Positions 21,187-29,530 of a DNA stretch of 64,000 nt are shown one piece after another. Within the stretch, counting starts at the first letter, position 1, and each line of letters opens with the position of its first letter. The DNA lies in the NCBI GenBank assembly GCA_905339235.1, contig CAJPFG010000021.1, forward strand, positions 82,334-146,333, given 5' to 3'. The position numbers and the translations under genes were made by a program. The DNA comes from Phycisphaerales bacterium. Lineage in GTDB: Bacteria; Planctomycetota; Phycisphaerae; Phycisphaerales; UBA1924. Under the pieces are notes generated by a model that worked only from the letters and a program-made list of their open reading frames with translations, did not search any database and had not been told where the DNA came from.

Positions 21187-21235
21187 GGCGCCCACAGAAT
21201 ACCACGAGCGCCCGGCCTTGTGAAACCCGGGCCGC

Positions 21236-22132
21236 TCACTCCGCCGCGATGGGTTCGGTCCCCGCGCCGCACCGAAGGATTCCCTCGGCCACCGACTTCA
21301 CCAGCGCCGTCCGCTCGGCATCCGGCGGCCTCGCGAACGTCGGCGTCACATTCACGTCCAGCACCACCCCGCGCCCCTCGTGCATCACGTAGTCGATCTT
21401 GGCAAAGTCCAGCCCCATCCGCGCCCTGGCCGCGGCCACCTCCGGCGGCGGATCCACGTACGCCACCCGCTCCGAGTTGATCGCCTTGACCACCCACTCA
21501 CGCGAAGCGCACATCCGCCCCCACGACCGGTCGCCCAGAAAGTACCAGTTCCGCAGCACGTACCGGCCGTCGAGCCTCTCGGGCAGGAACTTCTCCACCA
21601 CCACGCCGGGATTGCGGTACGCCCCCGCCGGCACGTCGCGCGCCGAATCGAACACGTGATACTTCGCCAGCGTCCGCGCCCGCCCCAGCAGCCGCCGCTC
21701 TATCCACCCCCACCGCGACACCCGGTTCCACACCCGCGCCCCCAGCGACGCCGGCCGCCCCCTTCCCAGCAGCCACTCGTCCAAGTTCCCCCCGCAGTTG
21801 CAGGCCGTCTTCACGATCACCGGCCCCTCGTACTCATCCGCGCCCCGCACCAGATTCGTGCTCACCAGAGTCTTGCGGATGTCCCGCACGCGCCGGTTCA
21901 CCACCCTCGGGTGCCGCTGCATCAGATCCCAGTACTCCTCGGGGATGTACGACATGTCCAGGTGCGGGAAAAGCACATCCGCCGTCACCTCCCGCCCGGC
22001 GCCGAACACCATCTCCACCCCAATCCCCATCTCCCGCCACACCTCGGCCATCGTCCAGATCTGGTATCGCATCGCCGGCGCGAACGTGTGCCGCTCGTGC
22101 AGAAGAATCGCGATGGACCGGATCGACCCCAT
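21236..22132 (-). CDS. ATP-grasp-like hypothetical protein
   Basis: A 298-residue cytoplasmic protein. From MGSIRSIAILLHERHTFAPA it shows an N-terminal Rossmann-like part, then VIVKTACNCGGNLDEWLL, EKFLPERLDGRYVLRNWYFLG and IDYVMHEGRGVVLDVNVTPTF; the last segment matches the end of ATP-grasp ligases, where Asp and Asn bind metal-ATP. The substrate is unknown. I chose the ATG at 22132; the frame upstream overlaps the divergent promoter and gene and is unlikely to be coding. It may form a short operon with acs. Confidence 0.55.
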   Translation of the reverse strand: MGSIRSIAILLHERHTFAPAMRYQIWTMAEVWREMGIGVEMVFGAGREVTADVLFPHLDMSYIPEEYWDLMQRHPRVVNRRVRDIRKTLVSTNLVRGADEYEGPVIVKTACNCGGNLDEWLLGRGRPASLGARVWNRVSRWGWIERRLLGRARTLAKYHVFDSARDVPAGAYRNPGVVVEKFLPERLDGRYVLRNWYFLGDRSWGRMCASREWVVKAINSERVAYVDPPPEVAAARARMGLDFAKIDYVMHEGRGVVLDVNVTPTFARPPDAERTALVKSVAEGILRCGAGTEPIAAE

Positions 22133-22220
22133 CCGGGCACGATACCCGATCTCCGCCCGCGCTCGCGCTGTTCCCAACCCCGCCCCGGCGCGGTATGCTG
22201 CCCCCACCCTGGAGGACCCC

Positions 22221-22835
22221 ATGGACTTTTCCTTCACCTTCAAACGAAACACCAAGGGCGCGGCCGGCGGCGGGCCCCAGCAGGACAGCGAGGGCGAACG
22301 CCAATACAACCAGATCCGCGGCTGCGGCATCACCCTCAAGCCGCCCCTGGGCTTCTGGGACATCCAGCGCGGCCACGACCCCGAGGGCTACGCACGCGAA
22401 CCCTTCTCCCGCCTCCTCAAGTTCATGGGCGCCACCCACCCCGACCAGGAGTTCTGGTCCAACGACATCTGGCACTACACCCCCTCCGCGGCCCCCGACG
22501 AGAGCGAACTCGTAAGCCTCTACACCAACGTCAAGCGCCTCGTGAAGGACGCCGTGCCCATGGGCGATGCATCCTCCTCCACCAACTACGAGACCAACGT
22601 CGTCACCATCACCGCCGAAGTGAACAGCAACCCCGAATCCTGGGACCTCGACCCCGCGGCCGGCGACCTGCCCACGCAACTCCTCACCAAACTCGCCGCC
22701 TCACTCGCGGCCGCGGGAGAGGGCCGCATCGGCGCATGCGACGTCGAGGGCGGGAAACTCATCGTGTTCCTGAACGAAACGGAGATCTCCGAACTCGCCG
22801 ACACCACGTCGATGCCGTGGGGGGCGGTGGTGTAG
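22221..22835 (+). CDS. Hypothetical protein
   Basis: A 204-residue soluble protein that I do not recognise. It begins MDFSFTFKRNTKG after a good GGAGGA ribosome site, which fixes the start. It contains FSRLLKFMGATHPDQEFW and an acidic C-terminal domain ending SMPWGAVV. There is no signal peptide or membrane segment. It is transcribed away from the ATP-grasp-like gene across an 88-bp divergent gap. Confidence 0.65.
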   Translation: MDFSFTFKRNTKGAAGGGPQQDSEGERQYNQIRGCGITLKPPLGFWDIQRGHDPEGYAREPFSRLLKFMGATHPDQEFWSNDIWHYTPSAAPDESELVSLYTNVKRLVKDAVPMGDASSSTNYETNVVTITAEVNSNPESWDLDPAAGDLPTQLLTKLAASLAAAGEGRIGACDVEGGKLIVFLNETEISELADTTSMPWGAVV

Positions 22836-22866
22836 CCTCGTCCAGTGACCCCTGACTTCCAAAGCC

Positions 22867-23052
22867 GTGCCACGATCCCGCCCGGCTTTGCGGGCGTACG
22901 TCGGCATGACGCGTGCTAAGGAGTTCCTCTACTGCACGTGGGCGCGTACGCGACAGGGTCCGACCGCGCGCATTGGGCGAGAACAAGTCGGAGCAAGAAG
23001 GACCATGTCACGGTTCTTCCAGAACGGCCCCGTGAAGTCTCGGCCGGGGTAA
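22867..23052 (+). pseudogene. C-terminal fragment of a UvrD/PcrA-type helicase
   Basis: In this frame the sequence reads LRAYVGMTRAKEFLYCTWAR and, 27 residues later, MSRFFQNGP before a stop. This is the motif VI region and the PSRF-like tail of superfamily 1 UvrD/Rep helicases. Nothing resembling the rest of the helicase precedes it: the 3' end of the hypothetical gene lies 31 bp upstream. About 60 codons remain, with no plausible start, so I read this as the scar of a deleted or rearranged helicase gene. Confidence 0.5.
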
Positions 23053-23086
23053 CTTGCTGGCTGGCCACCCAACCCCGCTAGCGGCG

Positions 23087-23098
23087 AATTGTACAATT
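23087..23098. promoter_or_regulatory. AT-rich 12-bp palindrome, candidate operator
   Basis: AATTGTACAATT is a perfect palindrome standing out in strongly GC-rich surroundings, about 170 bp upstream of the ATG at 23267 and just after the helicase fragment. The symmetry suits a dimeric regulator, but no nearby regulator can be linked to it. Confidence 0.35.
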
Positions 23099-23186
23099 TG
23101 TCGTCACGATTCACGCCGCGGAACCGCCGCGACGTAACGCCGCGGACCGAGCCCCCAAGAACCTCTTCCCTGGCCTGCGTGGCCCT

Positions 23187-24161
23187 TTGTCCACTTTGCG
23201 CCCAAAAACCGCACACTTCCCGGCTCCCCCTTCCCTTCCCTATCCCGCCCCTGTATTTTTCCCCGCATGTCCGCCTCGCCAGCCCAACCCGCGCCCCTCG
23301 CCCAAGCCGCGGCCACCAGCGCCAACGCCGCCGCGACGAATCAGGACTCAGGACCCAGCACTCAGGACTCAGGACTCAGGATCCAGCACTCACGCCCCCG
23401 CGCTCCCCTCCTCCGAACTCTCCTCCACCCTCGAATCCCTCCTCCTCGCCGCGGCCAAAGCCCGCCTCACCCTCATCCGCGGCCTCGAACAACTCTTCAC
23501 CACCTCCGAAGACCCCGTCGAAAAACGCCGCGTTTCCTCCAATCTCCTCCGCGCAACCAGCGCGCCGCTCATCCCCATGCGCCGCGATCCCGACTCGGGC
23601 CTCTACACCCCCGCCTCGCGCGCCGCCGAGTCCGGCGAGCGCCGCGCCTCCACGCGCCTCCCCGCCCCCGCGGCCACGCCCTCCCCCGATCTCGACCCCG
23701 CCAAGGTCGTCACCATCGTCGCCCGGGCCCTCCAGCACAACGACGACCCCGCCCCCGACACCGGCCTGGCCACCCTCGCCGCCTTCCTCGACGAAGGCGC
23801 CAAACTCAATGACGAGGAACTCCCCGACCCCGAAGACCCCGACTTCGCCGACGACCTCATCGACGCCGTCGAAGATTGCCCCCTCTACCTCGCCGCCCAC
23901 GCCGACCACTGCCAGGTGGACTTCGCCCTCGAAACCACCAACGTCACCCAGTTCGCCCACCCGCGCCCCATGGCCCTGCTCCAGTGCGACTACACCACCG
24001 ACGAAAAGGTTCTCCGGGTCATCCTCACGCTCACCAAGGGCGACGACTCCCGCCACCCCGGTTGCTACCTCATCAACAGCATCGACTGCTCCGTGCGAGA
24101 CGCCGGCAACCCCCGCCCCAACACCTGGACGGACGACCATGAGCCCCCCGACTCGTCCTGA
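23187..24161 (+). CDS. Hypothetical protein, N-terminus separated from its frame by a heptamer repeat
   Basis: An unrecognised protein. The convincing part is the C-terminal 230 residues (LESLLLAAAKARLTLIRGLE, then an acidic stretch ELPDPEDPDFADDLIDAVED and ALLQCDYTTDEKVLRVILTL). The only start in the open frame is a TTG at 23187 that would give an implausible Pro-rich N-terminus. A better start is the ATG at 23267, 7 bp after a TATTTT box, but it lies in another frame. The two frames meet in the 7-nt repeats at 23341-23389, and loss of one repeat unit would join them. The gene is therefore either frameshifted or phase-variable. Confidence 0.5.
   Translation: MSTLRPKTAHFPAPPSLPYPAPVFFPACPPRQPNPRPSPKPRPPAPTPPRRIRTQDPALRTQDSGSSTHAPALPSSELSSTLESLLLAAAKARLTLIRGLEQLFTTSEDPVEKRRVSSNLLRATSAPLIPMRRDPDSGLYTPASRAAESGERRASTRLPAPAATPSPDLDPAKVVTIVARALQHNDDPAPDTGLATLAAFLDEGAKLNDEELPDPEDPDFADDLIDAVEDCPLYLAAHADHCQVDFALETTNVTQFAHPRPMALLQCDYTTDEKVLRVILTLTKGDDSRHPGCYLINSIDCSVRDAGNPRPNTWTDDHEPPDSS
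23341..23389. repeat. Heptanucleotide tandem repeat (TCAGGAC type)
   Basis: Seven consecutive 7-nt units: TCAGGAC is present four times, and variants TCAGGAT and CCAGCAC account for the rest. Because seven is not a multiple of three, each gain or loss of a unit changes the reading frame. The array lies 75 bp inside the frame that begins with the ATG at 23267. Confidence 0.85.
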
Positions 24162-24237
24162 CGCGCGTGGCATCACGCTCCCACGACGTGGCATCAGTGA
24201 CACGCGGCGAGACGATGACCGATCGCTCGAAAATCGC

Positions 24238-24290
24238 TTGTCTTTCCCGAGAATTGCCGTAGGCTGTCGGGGGAAGACCACCCAGGAGGT
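24238..24290 (+). promoter_or_regulatory. Promoter and ribosome site of the fifth dockerin gene
   Basis: A possible -35 box TTGTCT (24238-24243) and -10 box TAGGCT (24260-24265) are separated by 16 bp. AGGAGGT at 24284-24290 is a full-strength ribosome site and selects the ATG at 24295 over the overlapping ATG at 24291. Confidence 0.5.
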
Positions 24291-24294
24291 ATGT

Positions 24295-25341
24295 ATGCGC
24301 GCTCCCCTCGCCGTTGCTGTTGTTGCCGCCCTTGCCGCGTCCGCCGCGGCCCAGACGCACATCATGATCCCCGACTCGTCGGGCGATCGGATCATGCTCT
24401 TTGACATGTCGGGCACGCTGGTGGACCAGAACTGGATCCCCGACGGCGCCGGAGTCGGCTACGACTGGCAAACCCCCAAGGATGTGCAGCAGATCGGCGA
24501 TGAGATCTGGGTGACCGATCAGGTCAGCGACAGCATCGCCCGGTTCACCGTCGCCAATCCTCCGGTTCACATCGCGACGATCTCCGGCGGCCTGGACAAC
24601 ATCCGCGGCATGGGCCGCGTGGGCAACAAGGTGTACGTGTCCAACAGCGGCACGGGCAACGGGGCGCCGGGACAGGCCGTGGTCGTGTACAACCTGGACG
24701 GCTCGTTTGATTCCCTGTTCGCCGCTCCCGATCCATTCGATTGCACCGACTTCAACGGGAATGTCCTGGTCGCCGACATCGCCGGAGACGACCTGCGCCT
24801 CTTTGACCCGGCGGGTAACTTCCTTTCCGTCTTCCACGCCAGCGACGGAGTCTCGGGGATCGACTTTCCCGAGCAAATCGTGGTCGCCAACACCGGCCCC
24901 GCCGGCGCTCAGGAAGTCTGGAGCGCCGGGTTCACCGCCCCCGCCGGCATCTACCGCTACGACAACCAGGGGACTCAACTGAACTACTACGCCGTCAGCA
25001 CCGGCCCACGCGGAATGGCGTTCCTCTCTACCGGCGAGGTGCTCTTCACCGAGTCCACGTCGGTCAAGGCGTTCGATCCGGCCACCGGCGCGGTCCGAAC
25101 GATCCTGTCAGGCGGCATCGCGCCCCAGTTTCCGGGCCTCGTGACGCTCGCGCCGTCGTGCGACCCCGACGTCAACTGCGACGGCTCGGTCAACGGCTTC
25201 GACATCGAGGCCACCGAGCAGGCCGTCAACGGCGACTTCACCAACTTCTGCCTGCCCAGTGCCGACCTGAACGGCGACGGCAGCGAGAACGGGTTCGACA
25301 TCGAGACCGAAGAGCAGCGCGTGAATGGGGAGCCTTGCTGA
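24295..25341 (+). CDS. Secreted beta-propeller protein with dockerin-type C-terminus
   Basis: A 348-residue exported protein; the signal peptide ends ASAAAQ. The body is a small propeller of the NHL/SMP-30-like kind, with repeated strands such as VQQIGDEIWVTDQVSDSIAR, MGRVGNKVYVSNSG, TDFNGNVLVADIAGDDLRLF and FLSTGEVLFTESTSVKAF. It then carries the dockerin-like pair nearly identical to those at 7.7, 9.1, 10.8 and 11.1 kb, ending NGEPC. It stands alone, 14 kb from the other four, with its own promoter. The function is not known. Confidence 0.75.
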   Translation: MRAPLAVAVVAALAASAAAQTHIMIPDSSGDRIMLFDMSGTLVDQNWIPDGAGVGYDWQTPKDVQQIGDEIWVTDQVSDSIARFTVANPPVHIATISGGLDNIRGMGRVGNKVYVSNSGTGNGAPGQAVVVYNLDGSFDSLFAAPDPFDCTDFNGNVLVADIAGDDLRLFDPAGNFLSVFHASDGVSGIDFPEQIVVANTGPAGAQEVWSAGFTAPAGIYRYDNQGTQLNYYAVSTGPRGMAFLSTGEVLFTESTSVKAFDPATGAVRTILSGGIAPQFPGLVTLAPSCDPDVNCDGSVNGFDIEATEQAVNGDFTNFCLPSADLNGDGSENGFDIETEEQRVNGEPC

Positions 25342-25391
25342 TGGCGGCGGGTGCCTTCCGCGTATCGCGGTACGAATCGTCGCCGGGATGA

Positions 25392-27362
25392 TCAGTGAAC
25401 GGCTTCGGTCACCCGCAGCACTTCCTGCACGGTCGTCACGGCCTCGGCCACCTTGCGCATGCCGTCGGACCTGAGCGTGGCCATGCCGCGCTCGATGCAC
25501 ATCCGCCGGAACTCCGCGACGTTGGGGTTCCGCGCGATCGCGTCCCGCAACTGGTCGTCCACCACCAGCAGTTCGTAGATGCCCACGCGCCCGGAGTACC
25601 CCGTCTTGCGGCACTTGTCGCACCCCTTGGCCACCCACATCTCATCCGCGTCCATCGAGTGCATCGCGAGAAACTCGGCCAGTTCCTCTCCGGGCTTCTC
25701 CATCGCCTTGCAGTGCGTGCACAACCGCCGCAGAAGCCGCTGCGCGAGCACGGCGTTCACCGCCGCGCCCACCAGGAACGGCTCCAGCCCGATGTTCACC
25801 AGTCGCGTGATGCTGCTGGGCGCGTCGTTGGTGTGCAGCGTGCTGAGCACCAGGTGGCCGGTCAGCGCCGCCTGCACCGCCGTGAGCGCCGTCTCGTGAT
25901 CGCGCACTTCCCCGAGCATGATGACGTCGGGGTCCTGGCGCAGCATCGCCTTGAGCGCCACCGCGAAGGTCATCCCCGCCCGCTCGTGCACCTGGGTCTG
26001 CGTGATGCCCTCGAGCGTGTACTCCACCGGGTCCTCGACCGTCGAGATGTTCATCCCGTTGCGGTCGAGTTGCCGCAGCGACGCGTACAGAGTGGTCGTC
26101 TTGCCCGAGCCCGTCGGGCCGGTCACCAGAATGATGCCGTGTGGTGAATCGACCTGCTTCCGCCAGATCGTCAGCGTGTTCGCGTCGAACCCCAGGTCGT
26201 CCAGCCCCACCGAGATCGACTTCTCGTTCAGGATTCGCATGACCGTCTTTTCGCCGCCCACGCTGGGCAGCGTCGAGACGCGCAGGTCGATATTCCGCCC
26301 CTGCACCTTGCAGCGGATGCGCCCGTCCTGCGGGATGCGACGCTGGTCGATCGCCAGCCCCGCCATGATCTTCAGCCGGCTGGTGATGGCCGCGGCCATC
26401 GCCGCCGGCGGGTTCAGACTCTCATAAAGTTCGCCGTCGATGCGGAACCGCACCTTGATCTTCTTCTCGCTCGGCTCGATGTGGATATCGCTGGCGCCCT
26501 GCGTGATCGCCAGTTGGATGATGTGGTTCACATACCGGATGACCGGGCCTTCCTCGGCCACCTTCTCCAGGTCCACCTCGTCGCTCTTGTTGCTCTCGAC
26601 CTGGACATCGCCCTCCTGCACCTCCGCCAGGATCTGCGAGACGTCCACCGCCTCCCGCTCGCCTTCGCCGACGATCTCGAGCGCGCCCTTGATGTCGAAG
26701 CCGGTGGTCAGCACGAACTTGACCGGCACGCCGACCTTCGAGCGCACCTCGTCGAGCAGGAACGGGTTGTCCGGGGTCGTCGTCGCGACCACCAGCCGCG
26801 ACCCGTCCATCCGCAGCGGGATCACCTGGTTCTGCTTGCAGAACCCCGGGGTCATCCGCTGGAGCATCTTGCCGTCAAACCCGCCCTCGAGGCCCTTCTC
26901 GAAATCGATGCGCTCGAACGGAATCCGGGCCAGTTCGGCCACCGCCTGCTGAATCCCCGCCTCGTCACCGCCCTGCTCCACCAGCACGTCCACCAGCCGC
27001 CGCCCGGGCGAGCCGCGCACCACCTGCTGCGCCGTGTTCAGTTTTTCGGCCGAGATCACGCCCTTGGTCAGGAGCAGTTCGCCCAGTTCCTTGCTGGGAA
27101 CCCCGTCTTCGGGACGGTAGATCTCCGCCAGGGCCGGGCCGACGCTGGGCGCCGAGGAGCCGATCCGCTTCTTCACGGCCGGGTCCGGCGCCGCCGGCAG
27201 ATTGGCGGTGTTGAACCCGCGCTGGTTCGCCGGCATGGAGGGGAGCGGCGAGAACGAGTCGGGCGCCTCGTCCACCCGGTGCTTCTTGGCTTTCGTGTTC
27301 GCCGGGGTTTCCTCTTCCACCCCCAACTCGCTGAGGATGTCGTCGATGTTGTACTTTCCCAC
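25392..27362 (-). CDS. pilB: Type IV pilus/type II secretion assembly ATPase (PilB/GspE family)
   Basis: Cytoplasmic hexameric ATPase that powers pilus or pseudopilus extension, 656 residues. It starts at GTG with a GGAGGA ribosome site. The N-terminal MshEN-like domain (ELGELLLTKGVISAEKLNTA) is followed by the catalytic core: Walker A GPTGSGKTT, Asp box, Walker B IMLGEVRDHETA, His box LSTLHTNDA, and a tetracysteine zinc motif CTHC ... CDKC typical of PilB/GspE and absent from retraction ATPases. It is the last gene of the pilM-N-O-P-like-B operon, 20 bp after its neighbour. Whether it serves a pilus or a secretion system cannot be decided here. Confidence 0.92.
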   Translation of the reverse strand: MGKYNIDDILSELGVEEETPANTKAKKHRVDEAPDSFSPLPSMPANQRGFNTANLPAAPDPAVKKRIGSSAPSVGPALAEIYRPEDGVPSKELGELLLTKGVISAEKLNTAQQVVRGSPGRRLVDVLVEQGGDEAGIQQAVAELARIPFERIDFEKGLEGGFDGKMLQRMTPGFCKQNQVIPLRMDGSRLVVATTTPDNPFLLDEVRSKVGVPVKFVLTTGFDIKGALEIVGEGEREAVDVSQILAEVQEGDVQVESNKSDEVDLEKVAEEGPVIRYVNHIIQLAITQGASDIHIEPSEKKIKVRFRIDGELYESLNPPAAMAAAITSRLKIMAGLAIDQRRIPQDGRIRCKVQGRNIDLRVSTLPSVGGEKTVMRILNEKSISVGLDDLGFDANTLTIWRKQVDSPHGIILVTGPTGSGKTTTLYASLRQLDRNGMNISTVEDPVEYTLEGITQTQVHERAGMTFAVALKAMLRQDPDVIMLGEVRDHETALTAVQAALTGHLVLSTLHTNDAPSSITRLVNIGLEPFLVGAAVNAVLAQRLLRRLCTHCKAMEKPGEELAEFLAMHSMDADEMWVAKGCDKCRKTGYSGRVGIYELLVVDDQLRDAIARNPNVAEFRRMCIERGMATLRSDGMRKVAEAVTTVQEVLRVTEAVH

Positions 27363-27382
27363 CGTCTCCTCCCCCCGCGCGG

Positions 27383-28114
27383 CTACTTGCCGGACTTCTT
27401 CGACGGCGTCCCCATCTTCACCGGCGCTCGCTTGGGCGTCGTCGTCCGCTGCTCGTCGATTGTGAGTGTAAACGTCTGGCCGTCCGCCGCCAGGGTCACC
27501 GTGCGCCCCTCGATCGCGGTAACCGTGAACACCCCGCCGACCTCATCCCCCACCCGCACCGTTCGATCATCGATCCGCGCCAGGGGCACGCGACCGCCCA
27601 TCAGGCTCTGCAGCCGCAGATTCTCCAGCGCCGTGAGCAACTCCTGGCGGCGCGCCTCGGCCCGCTCCGCCGCCTCCCGCGCCGCTACTTCCTGCGGGTC
27701 CGGACCCGCGGGCACGCTCACGCCGTTCTCGCTCACCACCGCTTTCCCGCTGTCGAGCATGAACGGGCTCTTGCCGAACTCTCCCAGCGCCACGTCCAGC
27801 GGCGTCTGGATCCGGGCCAGGTCGGTCATGATTCGGGCGTAGGTCCGGGCCTTCTCGGCGTCGGGCTCGCTGTAGTCCACCTTCAGTTCCTGGAAGTTCA
27901 CTCCCACCTTGGTTCCCTCGCGCCGCATCCACCACAACGACACGGCCGACACCCCGACCACGAGCAGCAGGATCACGACCTGCGTGGACGTCTTGCCGCG
28001 CCGGCCGCGGCTCTTGCCCGCCAGTTCCTCGGGCGACAGGCCCGCGAAGGGCGCGTTGTGCTCGTGCGTCGCGCCCTGCGGCGCCGCGAGTTGCTTGCTC
28101 TCGGCTGGATTCAC
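27383..28114 (-). CDS. PilP/GspC-like inner membrane protein
   Basis: A 243-residue protein with a short cytoplasmic N-terminus, one membrane segment (VVILLLVVGVSAVSLWWM, near residues 46-63), a Glu/Ala/Arg-rich helical linker, and a C-terminal beta domain (VRVGDEVGGVFTVTAIEGRT, then VTLAADGQTFTL). This last part resembles the homology region of PilP and GspC, which links the inner-membrane assembly platform to the secretin. Its place directly after pilO supports a PilP role, although sequence likeness is weak and no lipobox is present. The ATG overlaps the pilO stop by four bases. Confidence 0.6.
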   Translation of the reverse strand: MNPAESKQLAAPQGATHEHNAPFAGLSPEELAGKSRGRRGKTSTQVVILLLVVGVSAVSLWWMRREGTKVGVNFQELKVDYSEPDAEKARTYARIMTDLARIQTPLDVALGEFGKSPFMLDSGKAVVSENGVSVPAGPDPQEVAAREAAERAEARRQELLTALENLRLQSLMGGRVPLARIDDRTVRVGDEVGGVFTVTAIEGRTVTLAADGQTFTLTIDEQRTTTPKRAPVKMGTPSKKSGK

Positions 28115-28674
28115 GATTTGCTCTCCTTCGCCGCCGCGACCTGCTTCTCGTCCTGGAAATAGATGCTCAGCGTGAACTCGGCTTTCAGTTCGGTGGAATC
28201 CTTCGACTGGCCCGTGATCTTCAGGTCATGGATCCGCGTGATCCGCGGCAGTTTCTCGACCTGCGCCAGAAACGTGAAGAACCCGACGAACGACCCGGAG
28301 ACCTCCATCTCCAGCGGTTGCTCCATGTATATCCCGCTCGGGACCGGCTTGGCCGACTTGATCGCCGGCGGCTCGAGCCCCGCGGCGACGGCCAGGTCCG
28401 ACACGCGCCGCACCAGCCCGTCGATCTCCTTGCCGCTCGGCAGCCGCTGCTCGATGAGCGTCACGCTGCGCTTGATCTCGTCGTTGGCCTTGGCGAGGTC
28501 CGCGTCGCGCTCCCCGATCTCCGAGAGTTTCGTCAGGTACTTTTCCTTCTGCTCGCACTCCGCACGATCCTGGTTCAGTTTCGCGTTGGTAGGCTTGAAG
28601 ACGAGAAAGTAGCTGGAGACCGGCAGGCCTACCACGACCATGAGCACGCACGCCGTTCGAACGCCTAGGTTCAT
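28111..28674 (-). CDS. pilO: Type IV pilus assembly protein PilO
   Basis: A 187-residue bitopic membrane protein: a hydrophobic segment near residues 8-27, a coiled coil (residues 30-75, with LNQDRAECEQKEKYLTKLSE), and a ferredoxin-like C-terminal domain ending in IYFQDEKQV. The segment GIYMEQPLEMEVSGSFVGFF followed by FLAQVEKLPRI is characteristic of PilO. It pairs with PilN in the alignment subcomplex. It lies 3 bp after pilN and overlaps the next gene. Confidence 0.85.
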   Translation of the reverse strand: MNLGVRTACVLMVVVGLPVSSYFLVFKPTNAKLNQDRAECEQKEKYLTKLSEIGERDADLAKANDEIKRSVTLIEQRLPSGKEIDGLVRRVSDLAVAAGLEPPAIKSAKPVPSGIYMEQPLEMEVSGSFVGFFTFLAQVEKLPRITRIHDLKITGQSKDSTELKAEFTLSIYFQDEKQVAAAKESKS

Positions 28675-28677
28675 CGG

Positions 28678-29517
28678 TTACTCCTTCACCGCCGCGGTGG
28701 GCGTGCCCGCCGGCGCCGGCTCGTTCTGCTTTTCGGCTTCCGCGACCAGGCGCGTCCGCGCCGCGACCAGGGCCTGCAGCGACTTGGAGAGCACGCTCGT
28801 GTCGATGCTGGTGCGCACCTCGGCGGTCACCTGAAACTTCCGGAACTCCTTGTCGCCCTCTTTCACTTCGCGGATGAAGGCCATCTCCACACGGTCGAGC
28901 ACCGGCGAAGACTTGAGCGAACTCAGGTAGTCCGAGAAATCCTGGTTCTTCATCGCCGTGCCCTCCAGCGTGAGGGAGTAGGTGAAGCGCGGAACCTGCG
29001 GCTTGGGCCGGTCGGGCTCCTTCTTCTCGGGCTGGCCCTTGATCGCGCCGGCCACTTTTCCGGCGATCGACTTGATCGGCGGGGGCTTCGGAGCGGTGGC
29101 GCTCGCCTGGGGCTCGGGCTTCGGGCGCGTGCACTTGATCACCATCGAGTCCAGCCGCATGTCGGTTGGCATTCGGAGCGTCAACTCCGCGAGCACCGCC
29201 CAGCGCGGCACCTTCTCCACCAGCGCCGCCGTGATCTCCGCCTTCTCCATCATCTGCGCCTGCTGGCTCTCGAGGGCCTTCAACTGGTCGATCTTGCGGC
29301 CGGCCTCCTGGAACTGCTGATTCACGAAACTCTTGCGCTTCGCGACCTGTTGCACCGAGGCCTTCGTCACCACGAACGCGCCCATCACCGCCGCGAGCAC
29401 CACCGCGAACAGCGTCAGCGTGATGATGTTGGCCCGCCCCTCGGCCTTCGACCGGATGTAGTCCTCGGGAAGAAAACTGTTGTGCGCCGGGCCGACCGGT
29501 CCGAACGGATTGCTCAT
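28678..29517 (-). CDS. pilN: Type IV pilus assembly protein PilN
   Basis: A 279-residue bitopic inner-membrane protein; the hydrophobic segment is near residues 32-52 (IITLTLFAVVLAAVMGAFVV). A coiled coil (VNQQFQEAGRKIDQLKALES) and a periplasmic domain with LEGTAMKNQDFSDYLSSLKS follow. An Ala/Pro/Lys-rich insert (around residues 135-180, IKGQPEKKEPDRPKPQ) makes it longer than the usual 180-200 residues. The N-terminal segment (FLPEDYIRSK) matches the PilN peptide region that binds PilM. It starts 13 bp after pilM. Confidence 0.82.
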   Translation of the reverse strand: MSNPFGPVGPAHNSFLPEDYIRSKAEGRANIITLTLFAVVLAAVMGAFVVTKASVQQVAKRKSFVNQQFQEAGRKIDQLKALESQQAQMMEKAEITAALVEKVPRWAVLAELTLRMPTDMRLDSMVIKCTRPKPEPQASATAPKPPPIKSIAGKVAGAIKGQPEKKEPDRPKPQVPRFTYSLTLEGTAMKNQDFSDYLSSLKSSPVLDRVEMAFIREVKEGDKEFRKFQVTAEVRTSIDTSVLSKSLQALVAARTRLVAEAEKQNEPAPAGTPTAAVKE

Positions 29518-29530
29518 GACGTGCTCCGCG

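Noticed and set aside
22929..23216. Minus-strand frame across the helicase fragment and palindrome
   Set aside because: It is antisense to the clearer helicase remnant and lacks any domain character.
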